Assembly: GCA_943373175.1 (NCBI GenBank)
Contig: CALSBM010000073.1
Span: 1 to 16,857 of the forward strand
Source of the DNA: JAIXUI01 sp943373175
GTDB lineage: Bacteria > Bacteroidota > Bacteroidia > UBA7662 > JAIXUI01
Direction of reading: 5' to 3'
Length of the DNA stretch: 16,857 nucleotides
Below are positions 13,226 to 16,857 of the stretch, piece by piece (position 1 is the stretch's first letter; each line of letters opens with the position of its first letter). The notes under the pieces were generated by a model. The model had not been told where the DNA came from, searched no databases, and was given only the letters and a program-made list of their open reading frames with translations. The position numbers and the translations under genes were made by a program.

Positions 13226-15366
13226 AGCTGGATTTCTTCAATTCTTTTTTGCCTTATGTTGATTTGGGAAGTGAGGCGATAGAGGGGATTCCCAAATGCA
13301 TCAAGGCGTGCTTCTGAAGCCAATTGTGCCGACCCATTGTTCAGCCCATGGTCTGTGGACAAACTTTTAGCTGAGTAAGGACTTTTAAGAAAAAGGTAAA
13401 ACGGGGAAACAAAATCTTGAAGGAAAAGAAAGATTCCCGGCTTAAACGTGTTTAAAGCAAACGTATCTTCTGAAACTAAGGCTTTATCCTGCGTTAAGAG
13501 GATTCGGTTAACGCTCAGGAAAAACCAGAACAAGCCACTGGATTTATCGCCTTCAAATCGAGTACATTGAAAAAACTGACCATCATTCTGAATGCTTAAG
13601 TCGGCACCGGTTGTGTTACACCGTATATGCAAAATGTTCCAAGCATCAGTGAATACATCCCAAATGCTTTCTTCTGATTGGCCATCTTTTTCGAGCTTGG
13701 TCTTCACCTTTTGACCGGGCCAAAAGTTAAAGGCTTGTTGAAGGGTCTCCGACTTTTCCGGGTTGGAAACTATAGTGCCCTCATCCGGAATGCTGTATTC
13801 TTTCAACTTTCTTCCTTTATGGTCTCGGCTAACGAAAGCAGAGAACGGATAGGGGAAAGAGTAGCTTCCAATATGTGGAAGTCCCTGAATCTGATAGTGC
13901 AAGTGAGGTTCAGGCGATCGTCCACTGTTGCCTACTGTTGCAAGAAAATCGCCTTTGCGGACAAATTGTCCCAGGTAAACTTTTATACTGTCTTTTTTTA
14001 GGTGTGATAACTTGGAATATACGCCTTCGGCATGACGGATAACTAAGGTGTTACCCCAATTTTCGTCCCGATTGATTTGGCCGGGAGGATTGTCTTCTAC
14101 CACTTGAACTACCGTTTCAACCCAACCATCAGCAGGGGAAAGAACCGGTTTATTGAAGCAATAGTAATCTTCTAATTTAGAACCAACGCCCTGATATGCC
14201 CTCATTTCAGCATCCAGGTTAATAAAATCTAACGCATATTGAAACTGTTCTAAGTGAGTGATTCCCCCGTTGTATCCTTGCGAAATCATCCATTCTCCGG
14301 AAACCGGAAGCTGCAACTTTAATGGATACTGCCTGCCAAAGCGCTCTGCCTTGCTTACAGATAAATACAAGTTGCCTTCGGGAATACCGGTTTGCTCGAT
14401 GACTTGTTGAAGAAACTTGAATTTTACTCTTTGCTGAATAATTAGTAGTATTCCAATAACTACCATAGAAAAGGACAGCGAATAAACAGGAAGCTGATAA
14501 GGCTGCATTAACCCTGACAACCCATGGTGCAGCAACACAAGGAGCGGGATGCATGCCAATGTAAGTAAGAAGGAACGCCAAGAGGGTAGCAGAAAATATC
14601 CGCCAACTGCTATCGCGGTTAAAATAAAGTTGAAGCCGGAATAATGATAGGTAAGGTCTGTTTCATTAAATCCGCCAATCCGATAGAATGCAAATGCAGC
14701 TAAAAAGCCCAATAAGCTCAATGAAAATGCAATTCTGGAGTAACTTAGAATTCCTATGGCCATCAGAAGTCCAGTCCAAAGGCTTTTTTGAAAGAATAAT
14801 CCGCTAAGCGACTTTAAGTAAATCTTCCACCAAGGTTCAGGCAAGCGGATGTCTTCTTGGACAATGTTTTCAAGCCCAAAGGCGCCTGCCATAAAGATAT
14901 TATGGTCGCTAAGACTTAATGAACCTACTTGCCGAGCAAATAAAAAGAATACCCAAGCACTTAAGATAAATGGTATGCTGAGAAATGGTAACTGATACTT
15001 GGCTAACCATTGCCTGAACGACATGGTAATGGCCAAGTTAAGAAAAGCTGCAGGAACAAGCATGAGCAATAGAAACAAGTCGAAGCGGTAAACATCGCCG
15101 AGAGCAAGGCCAAAGAGTACAGCGTTAAAGCCTATAGTTCCGGAGGTCCATAGGGGTTCATCCAACTCAAAAAGGCGGTTACCCAACCAGGTGAGAGAAA
15201 GCAACACTAAACCACAAGTTCCGGCACCTGGCTCTATAAACGTTGCTAAGAAAAGGAGTATCCCAAAACCGACCTGATTAGAAAAAAAGATTATTGAATA
15301 GCTTCTGAACAGGCCGGACAAGCCCGGGCCGAGTTTGTCGGCCCAGGTTTTTGCATTTCCGGCCAT
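13180..15366 (-). CDS. urea transporter-like membrane domain fused to an M23 metallopeptidase domain
   Basis: A 728-residue protein from the ATG at 15366; a TTG two codons upstream overlaps the decarboxylase stop. Residues about 15-315 form a urea-transporter (UT) domain with roughly ten membrane helices. IIFFSNQVGFGILLFLATFIEPGAG and TSGTIGFNAVLFGLALG (first half) are mirrored by LSGLFFQKSLWTGLLMAIGIL and HYSGFNFILTAIAVGG (second half). The half-repeat also shows in YQLPFLSIPF versus YQLPVYSLSF. Residues about 355-500 form an M23/LytM domain with ligands H371 (GGITH), D380 (YALDF), H455 (KLSHL) and the HLH pair 488-490 (PEPHLHY), plus PVLSPADGWVE and VRKGDFLATVGNSG. The last 230 or so residues are unassigned. 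It lies two bases after the decarboxylase and overlaps the TPR-barrel gene. The substrate, transported or cleaved, is unknown; urea itself is only one possibility. Confidence 0.88.
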   Translation of the reverse strand: MAGNAKTWADKLGPGLSGLFRSYSIIFFSNQVGFGILLFLATFIEPGAGTCGLVLLSLTWLGNRLFELDEPLWTSGTIGFNAVLFGLALGDVYRFDLFLLLMLVPAAFLNLAITMSFRQWLAKYQLPFLSIPFILSAWVFFLFARQVGSLSLSDHNIFMAGAFGLENIVQEDIRLPEPWWKIYLKSLSGLFFQKSLWTGLLMAIGILSYSRIAFSLSLLGFLAAFAFYRIGGFNETDLTYHYSGFNFILTAIAVGGYFLLPSWRSFLLTLACIPLLVLLHHGLSGLMQPYQLPVYSLSFSMVVIGILLIIQQRVKFKFLQQVIEQTGIPEGNLYLSVSKAERFGRQYPLKLQLPVSGEWMISQGYNGGITHLEQFQYALDFINLDAEMRAYQGVGSKLEDYYCFNKPVLSPADGWVETVVQVVEDNPPGQINRDENWGNTLVIRHAEGVYSKLSHLKKDSIKVYLGQFVRKGDFLATVGNSGRSPEPHLHYQIQGLPHIGSYSFPYPFSAFVSRDHKGRKLKEYSIPDEGTIVSNPEKSETLQQAFNFWPGQKVKTKLEKDGQSEESIWDVFTDAWNILHIRCNTTGADLSIQNDGQFFQCTRFEGDKSSGLFWFFLSVNRILLTQDKALVSEDTFALNTFKPGIFLFLQDFVSPFYLFLKSPYSAKSLSTDHGLNNGSAQLASEARLDAFGNPLYRLTSQINIRQKRIEEIQLCQNKKSFCLSFHWD

Positions 15367-15368
15367 AA

Positions 15369-16727
15369 TCAAAGTTCGTGCTTTTCTAAATATTCAGGCA
15401 TCAACTCCATGACTTCAAGGTCTTCGAGAATCTCGGCCCTTCGGATTAAGTGGACTTTATCGTTCATGTCCACCATTACCACATTCGGACGCATGGAAAT
15501 GAACTGCATCCATTGGGTCATGTTGTAAGCGCCCACCTTGTGGACTACCACATTGTCGCCACGTTGCAGGAGTGGTAAACTTACGCTCTCACGAACAACA
15601 TCAATGTTCATGCACAGCGGACCATAAACTACCATTTCTTCGGTATGATGGCTGAATTCCTGAGCTGGCGAGATTTTATGGTCATACCAAAACGAGGTAA
15701 ACAAGAGGTTTACACCAAAATCCATAATCGTTGCCCTCCGTCCATCGCTCAGGCGTTTGGTAGCGAGTACTGTTCCGAGAAGATAGCCTGCATCGTCCAC
15801 CATTGCACGGCCAGTTTCCAGCATCAGTAAGGGCAATTCATCTTGTCGGAAGCCATAATTGAGAATGGTGGTGGTGATGGCTTCAGCAAACTCGTCGATA
15901 GAAGGTACTGTATCTGCTCCCGGAAGGAAAGAACCCTTCAACGTGTTGGTGCTTGGGAAGCCACCTCCGAGATCGAGGTATTGGATATTCTGCCCAAATT
16001 TCAGTTTGAAGTGATAAGCCAAATCACACAACTTGGCCGCTGCAACCGCATAAGCTGAAGTGCTGAGCATGAATGTTCCGATATGGCTATGCAATCCTAC
16101 TAACTCCAGCTTATCGGTACTCATGATTTTGTTGATGGCATTCCATGCCTGGCCGCTTTCGTAATTGAAACCGAATCGATCCCACATCGGATAAATACCG
16201 GTATCCATATTAACACGAATGGCTACACGAGGCTTTCGCTCTAATTTTTCACAGATTTCAATGAGAAAATACAGCTCGTCAAAATGGTCGATGTGGAGGA
16301 GCGAATCGTTTTCAATAGCGAGACGGATATCTTCTTCACGCTTATCGGGGCCGTTGAAGATAATCTTATTGCCGGGGACTCCATTGTTCAGGGCTTTGTT
16401 GTACTCAAAACCAGAAACCACCTCAGCCCATGAACCTTCCTGGTGGAAGACATTGCAGACTGCGCTTATGTAGTTGGTTTTGTAGCTCCACGCAAACTGA
16501 ACTTTTGGATAGCGGGTTTTGAAGGCACGTAATGCATTCTGATAATTCTTGCGAATTTGGCGTTCAGACATCACAAACACGGGAGAACCGTAGTCTGCAA
16601 GAATTTGCTTAACGGGAGCACCGTCAATGTGGGTTACTGGGTTGTACTCGGTTTTCAAACCGAATTTATTCATGAGGCCGGCGTTGAGCTGTTTGATGGA
16701 AGGGCGCTCATACTTCATCTTTTCCAT
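15369..16727 (-). CDS. PLP-dependent decarboxylase, fold type III (DapDC/ODC-like), divergent
   Basis: A 452-residue alanine-racemase-fold enzyme related to diaminopimelate decarboxylase (LysA). The PLP lysine is K83 in FAWSYKTNY. HSH lies at 213-215 in VGLHSHIGT, the phosphate-binding GGG at 254-256 in LDLGGGFPS, ETGR at 304-307, and C372 and D376 in YGPLCMNID. The core chemistry is intact. Residues that read EPGR and C-E-S-x-D in LysA are here E-T-G-R and C-M-N-x-D, and the end of the active site reads GAYNMTQWMQF. So the substrate is probably not meso-DAP, although it may be a related amino acid or amine precursor. It is longer than LysA (about 400-420). It sits 15 bp after an unidentified gene and 2 bp before the UT-M23 fusion. 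Start is ATG at 16727, or the fourth-codon ATG. Confidence 0.87.
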   Translation of the reverse strand: MEKMKYERPSIKQLNAGLMNKFGLKTEYNPVTHIDGAPVKQILADYGSPVFVMSERQIRKNYQNALRAFKTRYPKVQFAWSYKTNYISAVCNVFHQEGSWAEVVSGFEYNKALNNGVPGNKIIFNGPDKREEDIRLAIENDSLLHIDHFDELYFLIEICEKLERKPRVAIRVNMDTGIYPMWDRFGFNYESGQAWNAINKIMSTDKLELVGLHSHIGTFMLSTSAYAVAAAKLCDLAYHFKLKFGQNIQYLDLGGGFPSTNTLKGSFLPGADTVPSIDEFAEAITTTILNYGFRQDELPLLMLETGRAMVDDAGYLLGTVLATKRLSDGRRATIMDFGVNLLFTSFWYDHKISPAQEFSHHTEEMVVYGPLCMNIDVVRESVSLPLLQRGDNVVVHKVGAYNMTQWMQFISMRPNVVMVDMNDKVHLIRRAEILEDLEVMELMPEYLEKHEL

Positions 16728-16742
16728 GGGAATTGTTTTTTA

Positions 16743-16857
16743 TCAGATTTTACCAAAAGCTGAGACCTGCTGAAATTTTTCGACATCCACTATGAGGTCC
16801 CAAGAATAGCGGATAAACATTTTACCTACTTGATAGTCGGTGAAGGGAGTGGCAGTT
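16743..16857 (-). CDS. unidentified protein, C-terminal end only
   Basis: An open frame enters from the right edge and ends at a TGA at 16745..16743, giving 37 residues that close with DLIVDVEKFQQVSAFGKI. The 15-bp gap to the decarboxylase start, with no terminator between, suggests it is the preceding gene of the same operon. The fragment is too short to assign a family. Composition and position are consistent with a real coding end, but that is all the sequence supports. Confidence 0.55.
   Translation of the reverse strand, partial: TATPFTDYQVGKMFIRYSWDLIVDVEKFQQVSAFGKI

Noticed and set aside
14219..14581. 120-codon open frame on the minus strand in another frame of the UT-M23 gene
   Set aside because: It overlaps the real gene on the same strand in a shifted frame. 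The real frame carries conserved UT and M23 motifs throughout, so this is neither a separate gene nor a frameshift.
15369..16727. Calling the decarboxylase lysA
   Set aside because: The fold matches, but the substrate-contact motif and ETGR differ from LysA, and no other lysine-pathway gene is nearby.
13180..16857. Reading the right-hand operon as an urea-utilisation locus
   Set aside because: No urease subunits, accessory proteins or urea amidolyase are present; only the transporter-like domain hints at urea.

Overview
The window looks like a chromosomal segment of a Bacteroidota bacterium, probably in or near the Flavobacteriales/Cytophagales. The signs are the gene order phoH-purC-STAS-rnz, moderate GC, scarce Shine-Dalgarno sequences, several likely TTG/GTG starts, TAnnTTTG-type -7 promoter elements and secreted proteins cut after 'AQ'. 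The lineage is an inference from these features; no rRNA or other marker is present. Genes are packed tightly. No gene-free stretch exceeds about 130 bp, and I see no tRNA, rRNA, CRISPR array, insertion sequence or phage gene.

Layout. (1) 1-400, minus: N-terminal part of a divergent SAM hydroxide adenosyltransferase-like (DUF62) gene, cut by the left edge. (2) 387-3558, plus: a compact operon of phoH, purC, a STAS-domain protein and a shortened RNase Z. (3) 3548-5170, minus: a membrane-anchored S41/CtpA protease with a PDZ domain, convergent with rnz. (4) 5222-7272, plus: murQ and an FtsX/MacB-like ABC permease joined by an ATGA overlap. (5) 7399-11144, plus: a single-domain response regulator, a soluble REC-PAS-HisKA-HATPase-REC hybrid kinase, ispE and a RibD-C/DHFR-like reductase. 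A regulator-like leader with a -7 element and a 14-bp palindrome lies upstream, and a perfect 17-bp hairpin terminator lies downstream. (6) 11217-16857, minus: five tightly spaced genes converging on the same terminator. In transcription order they are an unidentified gene (C-terminus only), a divergent DapDC-like PLP decarboxylase, a urea-transporter/M23-peptidase fusion, a TPR plus outer-membrane beta-barrel protein, and a secreted TPR protein.

The left part is mostly housekeeping: RNA metabolism, purine and isoprenoid synthesis, and cell-wall recycling by MurQ. The most unusual part is the right-hand operon. There a small-molecule channel domain is fused to a peptidoglycan-peptidase-like domain and is co-transcribed with an amino-acid decarboxylase relative and two envelope proteins. 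I read it as a candidate envelope or cell-wall-linked transport/processing system of unknown function. Two smaller oddities are an RNase Z that appears to lack the tRNA-binding flexible arm, and a DUF62 protein whose conserved N-terminal Asp is replaced by Ala.
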